A stretch of DNA of 43,406 bases from Methanomassiliicoccus sp. (GTDB lineage: Archaea > Thermoplasmatota > Thermoplasmata > Methanomassiliicoccales > Methanomassiliicoccaceae), in assembly GCA_016109435.1 (NCBI GenBank), contig JAEILR010000022.1, positions 1 to 43,406 on the forward strand, in the 5' to 3' direction. Each line of letters opens with the position of its first letter. Position 1 is the first letter of the stretch. The notes under the pieces were generated by a model that searched no databases, was not told where the DNA came from, and saw nothing but the letters and a program-made list of their open reading frames with translations. This document shows positions 16,174-24,553 of this stretch, in pieces. The translations under genes were made by a program, and so were the position numbers.

Positions 16174-17124
16174 ATGCGTCCCCTCTCCCGTGACCGCTCA
16201 GGAATAGCGGGCATACTCATCGGTATCATCATCGTGATCATCATAATCATCGCTGCGATATCCCTGTTCCTCATCCCGTTCAGGACAGTGCATATCAATG
16301 ACCAGCAGGCGAGCCCCCTCGAGCCCGGAGTTCAGGCGTTGCGGATGAACGTCACCATCGACGCCGGGGCCATCGATGTGCGGTTCGTTAACGACACCTC
16401 GGTGGCGGCATCGATGTCAGTGGTGGGAGAGCGCCGTTCCGGGCTTCTGGGGCCCAACGATCCTGTCAATGTGACCTGGGCCGAGGCATTCGGTGGCGAG
16501 GCCCTTCAGATCGATTCGGTGATCAAGTTGGGCAGGAACTTCGGGTGGTTCTCCAGCAGTGACCTCCGGTGCACGCTCAACATCTCCTCCCAGCTGCGCA
16601 CCTCCCTGAACATCACCAGTTCCCTGGGGACCATCGACGTGCGGACCATCGAGGGCGTGGAGCTATCCAACGTCAACATGATGGCGTCGGCCGGAGCGAT
16701 CAGGATGTCCGTGGCCAACGGGACCACGGTGGACGGTCCGATCAACATCGAGACCTCCCTCGGCGGACTGGACCTCAACTGGACCAACGTCGTCACCACC
16801 GACAACGCCAGCATCAACATGAAGGCCTCGGCCGGGGGGGTCCGGATGACGATCCTCCAGACCGACGCGCTGGGAAGCGACATGGCCGTTCAGACCAACG
16901 CCTCGCTGGGAGGGATCGATGTGACCATGAACATTCAGGGCAATAACTCCGCGCGCGTCCAGTCGCACGCTGACCTCGGCGGGGTGTCAGTGCCTCAGAA
17001 GACCGGGTTCAACGGAACGGACGCTGACCTGACGTCGGTGAACTACCCGGCGCCTTCGAACTTCGATGTCAGGTGCAACGCCAGCGCCGGGGGGGTCAAT
17101 CTCCGGCTGAACTACTCGGAATGA
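16174..17124 (+). CDS. Membrane-anchored repeat protein (beta-solenoid-like, DUF4097-type)
   Basis: An N-terminal helix (about residues 11-34, dominated by isoleucine) anchors a 280-residue outer domain. That domain has a recurring motif, alternating S-A-G-[GA]-[IV] and S-L-G-[GT]-[IL]-D, seen about seven times at roughly 22-35-residue intervals (e.g. SAGAIRMS, SLGGLDLN, SAGGVRMT, SLGGIDVT, SAGGVNLR). Alternating short strands and glycines suggest a right-handed beta-solenoid like bacterial DUF4097 adhesin-type domains. N-x-S/T sites are abundant, as expected of a glycosylated archaeal surface protein. The 316-aa gene is leaderless (TATA at 16142-16150). Function is unknown. Confidence 0.75.
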   Translation: MRPLSRDRSGIAGILIGIIIVIIIIIAAISLFLIPFRTVHINDQQASPLEPGVQALRMNVTIDAGAIDVRFVNDTSVAASMSVVGERRSGLLGPNDPVNVTWAEAFGGEALQIDSVIKLGRNFGWFSSSDLRCTLNISSQLRTSLNITSSLGTIDVRTIEGVELSNVNMMASAGAIRMSVANGTTVDGPINIETSLGGLDLNWTNVVTTDNASINMKASAGGVRMTILQTDALGSDMAVQTNASLGGIDVTMNIQGNNSARVQSHADLGGVSVPQKTGFNGTDADLTSVNYPAPSNFDVRCNASAGGVNLRLNYSE

Positions 17125-17275
17125 GTGAAGCCCCGAGGGACCGGCGGGCAACGCTCCCGCCACCCCCCGTGCTTGAGCACGCCGTGGACCTAACGGTCCA
17201 AAGGATGGACACATCGAATACGGGTAAGGCTCGAGCGTCTAGTCTGCCAGGTCGAATGATCACGAAGCGTTAATG

Positions 17276-17290
17276 CTGAGTAAAACTCAG
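17276..17290. terminator. Hairpin downstream of 5S rRNA
   Basis: CTGAGT/ACTCAG form a 6-bp stem around AAA. It lies beyond the 3' end of the 5S gene (reverse strand), after a T5 run at 17303-17308 (read as TTTTT on the reverse strand). The T run is the likelier terminator; the hairpin may assist or be unrelated. Confidence 0.35.
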
Positions 17291-17311
17291 TAATAAGAGG
17301 GATAAAAAGTG

Positions 17312-17431
17312 GCTGACAGCGCTCCACGGTTCCCGCGGGCTCGCGCACCGCAGTACAGCGTGGAACGTTGGCGGGCTTAACTTCCGGGTTCGAATGGGAC
17401 CGGGTGTATCCCCGCCGCTATGGCCGTCACA
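17312..17431 (-). rRNA. rrf: 5S ribosomal RNA
   Basis: On the reverse strand the sequence has CCATAGCGGCGGGG near the 5' end and the nearly universal AACCCGGAAGTTAAGCCC. A GTACTG motif and a terminal helix TGACGGC/GCTGTCA close the molecule. The ends are approximate (120 nt assumed). A TATA box (reverse strand 17454-17463) is centred ~26 bp before ~17431, so it has its own promoter, and T5 follows the 3' end. No 16S or 23S gene is beside it, as in Thermoplasmata, where rRNA genes are scattered. Confidence 0.92.
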
Positions 17432-17453
17432 CCAAAACCTCTGATGAATAACA

Positions 17454-17463
17454 CATATTTATT
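17454..17463 (-). promoter_or_regulatory. TATA box of 5S rRNA
   Basis: Reverse strand AATAAATATG, centred ~27 bp upstream of the 5S 5' end and within the 68-bp gap after the helicase stop. Confidence 0.55.
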
Positions 17464-17499
17464 CGTTTCCGTTCCATCGCCCCGCGGTAGAATGGTGCG

Positions 17500-19578
17500 T
17501 CAGAACCGCTTGCTCCACCCCAGGAAGCCGGTCAGCTCCTTCACCGGATCGGCCGATGGGCTGGCCCCCAGCTGCTCGCGGTATCTTGATACCCGGTTGT
17601 CCAGGATGATGGCCACCCCCCGGTCCGTTTCCGTCCGTATCAGGCGGCCCACGGCCTGCTGCACCTTGCGGACCGCGGGGACGGCGGAAGCGTACTCCCA
17701 CCCCCGCCCGTGGCCGTACTTGCGGTCGTAGCGCTGCTTCAGCTCGTCCAGCAGCAGGGAGGGCGGAGGGTACGGCAGGCCGACGATGACCGCCACGTCC
17801 AGCTCCTGCCCGGGGAAGTCCAGGCCTTCCGCGACCTTGCCCCCCATCACCGTGAAGAACGCGCCCCCCCGCCCCTTCTTGAACGCCTGGATGCTGGACG
17901 CCAGCTTGCGCGAGGAACCGGACTCCTCCCAGTACAGCGGCCGGTCCACCAGCTGCTCGATCCGGGGCCGCATGGAGCGCAGCATCTCGTAGGAGCGGAA
18001 GAACACCATGGTGTTGCGGTCGGTGGCCTGGCATATCCGGACGACATGGTCCTCGATGCGCTCCTTCATCGAGGGGTCCTCCCGCATCTCCCGCTGTCCG
18101 GGGCATAGGTCCTCGGAGTACAATACCAGCCGGTTCCCCGGCGGGAACGGCGAGGGGAAGGTCCTCAGCTCCCGGTCCGCCGGAAGCTCCAGGATGTCAG
18201 CGTACTGCTTGAGCGGCTGCAGCGTGCCGGACATGTGCACCGCCCCCCGGACCTCTCGAAGGAAGAGGGTGGTCTCCTGGGGATCGAGGCAGCTCGCCCG
18301 CAGGCCTCCGAGGTCGTCGGAGGTGACCATCTTGACGAACCGGGACTCCTCGGCCGAGAACCACCGGCCCAGCAGGGTGCCCAGGCGCAGGGTGGCCGAG
18401 CTCGGCTCCTTCCCCGCTTCCATTCTGGTCTCCACGTGGTCCTCCCCGATGTTGACCATGTTGGCGCACATCGCCCGAAGCTCCTCGTCGTCCAGCTTCA
18501 GCGAGATCCTCAGCATGCCCTCCAGGAACCGGCGGCCGAGCTTGGCATCGTAGGCGCCGCGAGGTATCTGGTCGCGCACCGCGTCATCGATCGTCCGCCT
18601 CAGGGTCTCGCACAGCAGGCCGTGGTCGACCCCCGCCACCAGGCGGGGGCCGCCCAGCTCCTTGGTCTCCGCCTCGGCGGCCTCGATGTCCCGCATAGTG
18701 ATCTCGAAACTCTCCTGTTCCCGGGCGGCGTCGATCAGGTTGTGGGCCTCGTCCACGATCAGGACGAAGTCGTCCATGGTGAGCTTGAGGCGGTCGAACA
18801 GCTGGGAGCGTATCTCCTTCGACAGTATCTGGACGTAGGGGACGGCCACGACGTCCACCAGGGGCATGATGGCCTTCCGGGCCTCGTACGGGCACGCCCC
18901 CTGCTTCTCGCAGAAGCGGTCGAACTCCGCGGCGGTCGGCAGCTCGTCGGACACGTACTTCAGGAAGCTCATCTCCCCGATGGCCAGGAAGTCGGCGAAG
19001 TGGGGGCAGCCCCCCCTCTGGTTGGCCAGGGTCCGCGACTTCCTCTCCTCGCAGATCCTGGACAGGGCGTGGGGAGGGATGTCCTCGAACTCCTCCAGGG
19101 TACGGATCAGCAGGCACGACTTCCGGCGACCCAGCATGGGCAGGCCGGTCACCTTCTGGCGCTTCGAAATGGAACGCAGCTCCTTCATCACCTGATCGCT
19201 CTGGGAGATCGTCCGGGTGAGGTACAGCACCTTCTTCTTGTTGGCCTTGGCGTGCTGGAGGGCGCCGACCAGCGAGCATACGGTCTTCCCCGTCCCGGTA
19301 CCCGACTCCATCACCAGGTGCTTCCCCCGGTCCAGGGCGTCCTCCACCGCGCGGACGATCTCCACCTGGGACGGCCTGGGCCGGTAGGGGAAGAAAGGAG
19401 GACGCTCCCCGCTCACCTCTTCCGCCGTCTCCTCCCTTGTCTCGGGAACGGGCTTCCGCACCGGGGGCGCCATCTTCCCCGATGTCCTCCGTACTTGGCG
19501 CACCGGCCGCCCGCATCCCGGGCAGTTGTTCGAGCCAGGGTCTATCAGGCAGCCGCACTCACAGAACCGTCCGGCCAT
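17500..19578 (-). CDS. xpd: XPD/Rad3-family DNA helicase (Fe-S)
   Basis: 5'-3' superfamily 2 helicase of nucleotide-excision repair type. A small zinc ribbon (C6, C8/C10, C19, C22) precedes Walker A SGTGTGKT (~93-99). The cysteines of the 4Fe-4S domain lie between motifs I and II (RRKSC, RICEE, GGCPHF, GACPYE), then DEAHN. The C-terminal helicase half has QAVGRLIRTETDRG (motif VI). It has 692 aa. The frame opens at 19617, but a TATA box (reverse strand 19600-19607) lies 26 bp before ATG 19578, so that start is used. The N-terminal zinc ribbon is unusual for XPD. It is divergent from the phosphotransferase-like gene. Confidence 0.92.
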   Translation of the reverse strand: MAGRFCECGCLIDPGSNNCPGCGRPVRQVRRTSGKMAPPVRKPVPETREETAEEVSGERPPFFPYRPRPSQVEIVRAVEDALDRGKHLVMESGTGTGKTVCSLVGALQHAKANKKKVLYLTRTISQSDQVMKELRSISKRQKVTGLPMLGRRKSCLLIRTLEEFEDIPPHALSRICEERKSRTLANQRGGCPHFADFLAIGEMSFLKYVSDELPTAAEFDRFCEKQGACPYEARKAIMPLVDVVAVPYVQILSKEIRSQLFDRLKLTMDDFVLIVDEAHNLIDAAREQESFEITMRDIEAAEAETKELGGPRLVAGVDHGLLCETLRRTIDDAVRDQIPRGAYDAKLGRRFLEGMLRISLKLDDEELRAMCANMVNIGEDHVETRMEAGKEPSSATLRLGTLLGRWFSAEESRFVKMVTSDDLGGLRASCLDPQETTLFLREVRGAVHMSGTLQPLKQYADILELPADRELRTFPSPFPPGNRLVLYSEDLCPGQREMREDPSMKERIEDHVVRICQATDRNTMVFFRSYEMLRSMRPRIEQLVDRPLYWEESGSSRKLASSIQAFKKGRGGAFFTVMGGKVAEGLDFPGQELDVAVIVGLPYPPPSLLLDELKQRYDRKYGHGRGWEYASAVPAVRKVQQAVGRLIRTETDRGVAIILDNRVSRYREQLGASPSADPVKELTGFLGWSKRF

Positions 19579-19599
19579 GTCCGAAGCATTGCTGGGTAG

Positions 19600-19607
19600 G
19601 ATATAAA
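19600..19607 (-). promoter_or_regulatory. TATA box of the helicase
   Basis: Reverse strand TTTATATC, centred 26 bp before ATG 19578 and overlapping the longer open frame, which rules out the start at 19617. Confidence 0.5.
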
Positions 19608-19737
19608 CATGACCCACGGGGGGTCGAACACCGCCCGCGACGGTGCTCTAAATTTCTAACATCAGGGACCGTCCAGCACATCCTTTTATCGACCCGGAGG
19701 ATATTGCTCCATCGGTTCCCGACAGAGGTCGCATGAC

Positions 19738-22362
19738 ATGTCCTTGATAATCGGTCTCGATTCCCTAGATGAGAAGCAGGACCCCCAGGTCGGCGGCAAG
19801 GCGGCAAACCTGGGAAGGCTGATCCGGGGAGGGTTCAGGGTGCCACCCGGAGAGGTCGTCACCGTGGAGGTCTACGATCGATACCTCGATCGTTCCGGTC
19901 TACGGCGTAGTATAGAAGATGTCCTGAAGTCCACCGATCTCGATGACGAGGCCGCGGTGGAGCTTGCCTCGGAGAGGATAAGGTCGTTGTTCGTCGCCGA
20001 CCCCGGGGACGGGACCGCCGAGGCCCTGGACGAGGCGATAAAGGCCATCGATGCGCATGCCCTGTGGTCGGTGCGCTCCTCAGCGGTGGCCGAGGACCTG
20101 GCCAGCGCGTCCTTCGCCGGGCAGCAGGATACCTATCTCAACGTCAGGCGATGGGACGTCATGGGCAGTGTCCGCAGGTGCTGGGCATCATACTGGAACT
20201 CCCGCGCCATCGCCTATCGCCACCGTGCTGGGGTGGACCAGCTGGGCACAGGCATGGCGGTGGTCGTTCAGCGCATGGTCGACGCCCGCTCGTCAGGCAT
20301 AATGTTCACCACCGATCCAGTGTCCGGGAGGAGGGACCGGGTGATCATCGAGTCCTCCTGGGGACTCGGAGAATCGATCGCCTCCGGCCTGGTGACCCCG
20401 GACCGCTACATCTGCGACAAGCGCCGCTGCCGGCTGGTGGACCGCACCATCAACCGGAAGGTGACGGGCATATTCCTCTCTCCGGAGGGATCGAGGTCGG
20501 TCAGCATCGACCAGGCCCGCCAGATGTCATCCTCGCTGAGCGAGGGGGAGATCACCAGGGTGGCCAAGCTGGGAAAGAGGATCGAGGAGCATTTCCACGC
20601 GCCCCAGGATGTCGAGTGGGCCATCGAGGGAGATGACGTCTACCTCCTACAGTCCCGTCCCATCACCGCCATGGCCGAGGACTCGGACATCCTGTGGACC
20701 AGGGCCTACGGTGACGAGTATTGGTCGGACGTCACCTCTCCCCTGTTCTTCTCCCTGCTGGGAGAGCTGTTGACGAAGTACGTGAACCACGAAGGCTCGG
20801 AGATAATGGGCTACTGGAACCTCACCGGGAAGGAGCTGCTGAAGGTCCACAAGGGGCACATCTACTTCAACGCCTCGGTGCTGGAGGAGGTGTTCATCTA
20901 CAACCCCAAGTTCTCCCGCACCAACGAGCTTCTGAACTACTTCCCTCAGAAGGACCAGGGACGGATCGCCCGGGCCGACACCAGGATCGCCCGGCGGCTA
21001 TGGGCGGAGGTCCGCATTGCCGTTCTGGACAACGAGGGCACGATCTTCCGCACCGATAAGGCCTATCGAAAATGGGCTGCCCGCTTCCTCGCCGAATCGG
21101 AGAGGCTGGACTCCCTGGACCTGCCGGCATTAGGGGACGAGCAGCTCCATACCGAGTACCAGAGGTACCGCGAGGTGGGGCTGAAGCACTACCGTCTGAT
21201 CCGCTACGGGATGGTCACCCATTCCATCGGCACCAACCTCATGATCAAGCGGTGGCTGGCCGACTGGCTGGACGACCGCAGCGGAGTGTACTACTCCCGC
21301 CTGATATCCGGCCTGGAGGACAACAAGACCCTCAAGACCAACATCGCCATGTCCAAGCTGGCCCGCTCCGCCCAGAACGATCTGGCGGTCCGCGAGGCGC
21401 TCTTCGGGAACGATCCCCGCGGGGCCGTGGAGATGATCGCCGCCGATCCCCGGCTCGCCGGGTTCAAGGTCGAGCTGGACGGCTTCCTGAAGGAGTACGG
21501 GCACCGTTCCCACACCCGGGAGATGTACTTCCCCCGGTGGGCGGAGGATCCAACGTTGGTCGTCAATGTCGTGCGCGCCCTGATGGCGTCCAAGATCGGC
21601 GACCTGGAGAAGCTGGAACGGGACAGGGCAAGGGAGAGGAGGGAGGCCGAGAAGGAGGTCATGAGCGCCATCACCAAGCTGCGCTACGGTTACGCGCGCA
21701 AGCTGGTCTTCCGTACCGTCATGGGCTACGCCCAGACCTACCTGATGTTCCGGGAGAACCAGAGGTTCTACCTCGACCACATGATCTACCGATGGAGGAA
21801 GCTCTTCCTGGAGTACGGCCGCCGGCTGGCCGAGAGGGACCTCATCGACGACCCGACCGACGTGTTCTTCCTCAGCAAGGAGGAGGTGTTCTCCATGAGC
21901 AGCGAGGGTGGGGACCTGAGAACGGAGATCGCCGCGCGGCGCGCCGATTTCGAACGCTTCCGAAACGTCCTCCCCCCGAAGTTCCTGAAGGGCAACGTAG
22001 AGTTCGACGACACCGTGGCCAGGGGGCCCGACACGGTGCAGGTCACCGGTGTTTCCAGCAGCCCCGGGGTGGTCACCGGCCGCATCCGGGTGGTGCAGGG
22101 TATCGAGGCGCTGCCCACGATACGCGAGGGTGAGATCATGGTAACCTCGAACACCGATCCGGGGTGGACCGCGGTGTTCTCCAAGCTCGGAGGTCTGATC
22201 ACCGAGACCGGCGGCATCCTGTCGCACGGCGCGGTGGTGTCCAGGGAGTACGGCATCCCTGCGGTGACCGCGGTAAAGGACGCCACCGGGTTCTTCAAGA
22301 CCGGCCAGAAAGTGACCCTGGACGGCAACGACGGCACCATCTACATACTGGAGGAGGATTAG
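19738..22362 (+). CDS. Rifampin-phosphotransferase-like enzyme (ATP-grasp + phospho-His domains)
   Basis: Shares the layout of RPH and PigC/RedH: an N-terminal PEP-synthase ATP-binding domain, a long substrate domain, and a C-terminal swivelling His domain. It lacks the PEP/pyruvate barrel of true PEP synthase. Seen: GGKAANLG with K21, WSVRSSA with R113, a nucleotide-domain end DVYLLQSRPIT, and the phospho-His motif GGILSHGAVVSREYGIPAV with H830. Its 874 aa is close to rifampin phosphotransferase (~867). Such enzymes move phosphate from ATP through His to a small molecule; the middle domain decides the substrate and cannot be read here. ATG 19738 follows a TATA box at 19682-19691. It ends 2 bp before the CrtC/AttH-like gene, so the two are surely co-transcribed. 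Confidence 0.85.
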   Translation: MSLIIGLDSLDEKQDPQVGGKAANLGRLIRGGFRVPPGEVVTVEVYDRYLDRSGLRRSIEDVLKSTDLDDEAAVELASERIRSLFVADPGDGTAEALDEAIKAIDAHALWSVRSSAVAEDLASASFAGQQDTYLNVRRWDVMGSVRRCWASYWNSRAIAYRHRAGVDQLGTGMAVVVQRMVDARSSGIMFTTDPVSGRRDRVIIESSWGLGESIASGLVTPDRYICDKRRCRLVDRTINRKVTGIFLSPEGSRSVSIDQARQMSSSLSEGEITRVAKLGKRIEEHFHAPQDVEWAIEGDDVYLLQSRPITAMAEDSDILWTRAYGDEYWSDVTSPLFFSLLGELLTKYVNHEGSEIMGYWNLTGKELLKVHKGHIYFNASVLEEVFIYNPKFSRTNELLNYFPQKDQGRIARADTRIARRLWAEVRIAVLDNEGTIFRTDKAYRKWAARFLAESERLDSLDLPALGDEQLHTEYQRYREVGLKHYRLIRYGMVTHSIGTNLMIKRWLADWLDDRSGVYYSRLISGLEDNKTLKTNIAMSKLARSAQNDLAVREALFGNDPRGAVEMIAADPRLAGFKVELDGFLKEYGHRSHTREMYFPRWAEDPTLVVNVVRALMASKIGDLEKLERDRARERREAEKEVMSAITKLRYGYARKLVFRTVMGYAQTYLMFRENQRFYLDHMIYRWRKLFLEYGRRLAERDLIDDPTDVFFLSKEEVFSMSSEGGDLRTEIAARRADFERFRNVLPPKFLKGNVEFDDTVARGPDTVQVTGVSSSPGVVTGRIRVVQGIEALPTIREGEIMVTSNTDPGWTAVFSKLGGLITETGGILSHGAVVSREYGIPAVTAVKDATGFFKTGQKVTLDGNDGTIYILEED

Positions 22363-22364
22363 GA

Positions 22365-23276
22365 ATGGACACCGACATAATACACAAGGCGGGGGAGAGC
22401 AGGGAATGGAACGAGAGCTTCTACTTCAACTTCTACGATCGCGGCAACGACGTATGCATGTTCATGCGCGTCGGCCTGAAGCCGAACGCTGACGAACGCT
22501 CGGCGTTCTGCTTCATCATGATGCCCGACGGCTCGGTCGTGGGCCTCAAGGACCATGAGGCGCTCGGAGAGGGAACACTGGAGGCGAAGGGGCTGAAGTT
22601 CGAGAAGGTAGAGGCGGAGAAGCGGTGGAGGATGACCTTCCACGGGCACATGGCCCGCATGACCGAGCGCGGCCCCGTCCCCGTGCCGGCAACCTTCGCC
22701 CTGGAGTTCGAAGCCCTGAACAAGGTGTTCGACTACCGCGAGTGCGTCGATGGGGAAGGAGAAAAGATCTCCCGGCAGGTGGCCTCCGAGCACCTCGAAC
22801 AGTTCGGAAAGGTCACCGGAACGCTGGAGGTGGGAGGGGAGAGGTTCGACATCACCGGCCTGGGGGAGCGGGACCACTCCTGGGGGGTCAGGGACTGGAA
22901 CGCCCCCAAGATGTGGATCTGGCTGACCGCCCAGTTCTCCAAGGACCTGGCCCTCAACGTCACCAAGCTGTTCGTGGAGGAGGGTGAGGTCTCCGCCGGC
23001 TTCTTCCACATGAACGGGAAGGACATCCCGCTGGTGAAGGCGGACATCCGCACGGTGCTGGACCCCGACGGCACCCCCCGATCTTTGGCCATGTCCCTGG
23101 TGGACAGCAACGGGGGCAAGCACAAGGTGACCGCGGAGGTCATGCGCATGGTGGCCATGCCCTTCCCCAGCCGGGACGGGAAGACCATATCGGTGATGCA
23201 CGAGACCCTTGCCGAGTACACCTTCAACGGCCAAAAGGGCTACGGCATCGCCGAGTACCTGGTGCGGAAGGGCTGA
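22365..23276 (+). CDS. CrtC/AttH-like (lipocalin-type) protein, copy 1
   Basis: 303-aa soluble protein without signal peptide. It resembles the two-domain lipocalin-like fold of hydroxyneurosporene hydratase (CrtC)/AttH and the related DUF7064/7065 proteins. The best motif is GLGERDHSWGVRDW (residues ~165-178), matching the family's R-D-H-S-W-G. The C-terminal half has beta-rich, WIWL-type strands. ATG 22365 is 2 bp after the phosphotransferase-like stop; GGAGGA (22350-22355) lies about 9 nt before it, supporting coupled translation. The frame extends farther upstream, but that would overlap the enzyme by 200 bp and is rejected. The reaction is not known; hydration or isomerisation of an isoprenoid or lipid is possible. 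Confidence 0.72.
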   Translation: MDTDIIHKAGESREWNESFYFNFYDRGNDVCMFMRVGLKPNADERSAFCFIMMPDGSVVGLKDHEALGEGTLEAKGLKFEKVEAEKRWRMTFHGHMARMTERGPVPVPATFALEFEALNKVFDYRECVDGEGEKISRQVASEHLEQFGKVTGTLEVGGERFDITGLGERDHSWGVRDWNAPKMWIWLTAQFSKDLALNVTKLFVEEGEVSAGFFHMNGKDIPLVKADIRTVLDPDGTPRSLAMSLVDSNGGKHKVTAEVMRMVAMPFPSRDGKTISVMHETLAEYTFNGQKGYGIAEYLVRKG

Positions 23277-23387
23277 TCCCGTGGGCCCGCCCGGTCGCTT
23301 CCCTCTGCCCACGATGCACCGCAGGCGACCGGAGCCTCACCGATGTTCGTCCCCGGCCATCATCGGAGGGGAGAGATGATAGATATG

Positions 23388-23397
23388 GAAATGCCTT
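23388..23397 (+). promoter_or_regulatory. TATA-like box before CrtC/AttH-like copy 2
   Basis: GATAGATATG, centred about 27 bp upstream of ATG 23422. The second copy may therefore have its own leaderless transcript. Confidence 0.35.
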
Positions 23398-23421
23398 ACA
23401 TCCTTCGTTGACGGTGTTACC

Positions 23422-24327
23422 ATGGTGACGGGAGAGGCAGCGCAACCGATGGACGAGGGGCAGAACGAGAGCTTCTACTTCAACTTCTACGATCGCGGCA
23501 ACGACCTGTTCATGTTCGTCCGCATTGGGCTGATGCCCAACATGAACGAACGGTCAGCGTTCTGCTTCATCATGATGCCCGACGGGGCGACGGTGTGGAT
23601 GAGGGAGATGAGGCCGTTCGGCGTCGGCCGGGCCGGGGTGGGGGGGCTGCGCATGGAGACCGTCGACGCGGACCGCCGATGGAAACTGGCCTTCGACGGC
23701 CACATGGACAACATGGCCGAGGAGGGCCTGCAGACGATACCGGTGTCCTTCTCCCTTAACTTCGAGGCCCTGAACGAGATGTTCGATTACGAGGCGTGCG
23801 CCGATGCCGACAACGCTGAGATATTCCGGCAGGTGGCCCAGGACCACGTGGAGCAGTTCGGGAAGGCCTCCGGTTCGCTCATGGTGGGCGAGCAGCAGTA
23901 CGACATCAGCGGGCTGGGGGAGAGGGCCCACACCCAGGGCATAAGGGACCCCGACCGAAGCAAGCTGTGGATATGGCTGTCCGCCCAGTTCTCCAGGTCC
24001 CTGGCCTTCAACCTCACCAAGCTGTTCACCGACAAGGAGGCCATCGCCGGTTATCTCCACATGAACGGGAGGAACGTGGCCCTGGTGAAGGCGGACGTGA
24101 GAACGGTCCTGGACCCCGACGGGACCCCCGGCTCCCTGGCCATCTCCAGCACGGACGCGGACGGTGGGAGGCACCGCATGACCGCCGAGGTGCTGAGGGT
24201 GGTGACCGTGCCCTTCCCCAGCCGGGACGGCAAGCGCCTGACGGTGGTCCACGAGGCCCTTGTCGAGTTCGACCTCAACGGCCAGAAAGGCTACGGGATG
24301 GCCGAGTACCTGGTACGGAAGGGCTGA
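23422..24327 (+). CDS. CrtC/AttH-like protein, copy 2 (diverged tandem duplicate)
   Basis: 301-aa tandem paralogue of the preceding gene, alignable end to end. NESFYFNFYDRGND and ERSAFCFIMMPDG are shared, as is GQKGYG-AEYLVRKG at the end. Long stretches are almost identical at DNA level (compare 22411-22446 and 23467-23502), so the duplication looks fairly recent. In the key motif RDHSWG has become RAHTQG (residues 168-173): the His is kept but the Asp and Trp are gone. This suggests altered or lost catalysis, or a binding-only role. The start is ATG 23422, with ATG 23449 possible. Separated from copy 1 by 145 bp with its own TATA-like box. Confidence 0.72.
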   Translation: MVTGEAAQPMDEGQNESFYFNFYDRGNDLFMFVRIGLMPNMNERSAFCFIMMPDGATVWMREMRPFGVGRAGVGGLRMETVDADRRWKLAFDGHMDNMAEEGLQTIPVSFSLNFEALNEMFDYEACADADNAEIFRQVAQDHVEQFGKASGSLMVGEQQYDISGLGERAHTQGIRDPDRSKLWIWLSAQFSRSLAFNLTKLFTDKEAIAGYLHMNGRNVALVKADVRTVLDPDGTPGSLAISSTDADGGRHRMTAEVLRVVTVPFPSRDGKRLTVVHEALVEFDLNGQKGYGMAEYLVRKG

Positions 24328-24362
24328 GCCGCCCCTGCCCCGGTCGAAGGGACCTGGAAGGC

Positions 24363-24509
24363 CTACTTGGCCGTCTGGGCGATCCTCTCGTCCACCTCAT
24401 CGAACTTGGCCGAAAGCTCGTCGACCTTCCTCTCGTCGAACATGTCCTTGGCCTGGGGGATCATCTCCTCCTCTTCGTCCTTCACATGGTCGTTGATGAT
24501 CCCGGTCAT
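24363..24509 (-). CDS. Half-hemerythrin (HHE C-terminal fragment) small protein
   Basis: A 48-codon ORF reading MTGIINDHVKDEEEEMIP and ending DERIAQTAK. It resembles the C-terminal helices of hemerythrin HHE domains, including an HxxxEE metal-ligand pattern (NDHVKDEE). The full domain is ~130 aa. The frame is open for seven more codons upstream before a TAG, with no N-terminal half in the remaining 24 bp to the next gene. It is either a truncated pseudogene or a half-domain that could dimerise. A TATA-like TTATTAG lies ~20 bp upstream (reverse strand 24530-24536), so expression is possible. Confidence 0.5.
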   Translation of the reverse strand: MTGIINDHVKDEEEEMIPQAKDMFDERKVDELSAKFDEVDERIAQTAK

Positions 24510-24553
24510 GAATCGCTCCCAGGGCCGGATCTAATAAGGTTGCCCGTGGAAAG

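Noticed and set aside
17380-17395. GGGTTCGAAT resembling a tRNA T-arm
   Set aside because: It is the reverse complement of the conserved 5S rRNA loop.
19579-19617. Longer start of the XPD-like helicase
   Set aside because: The TATA box lies inside this extension and predicts RNA starting at ATG 19578.
19738-22362. Phosphoenolpyruvate synthase
   Set aside because: The C-terminal PEP/pyruvate-binding barrel is absent and the His domain is at the C-terminus, as in rifampin phosphotransferase.
22164-22364. Longer N-terminus for the first CrtC/AttH-like protein
   Set aside because: The frame is open but overlaps the end of the phosphotransferase-like gene by 200 bp; ATG 22365, 2 bp after its stop and with an RBS, fits the paralogue's start.
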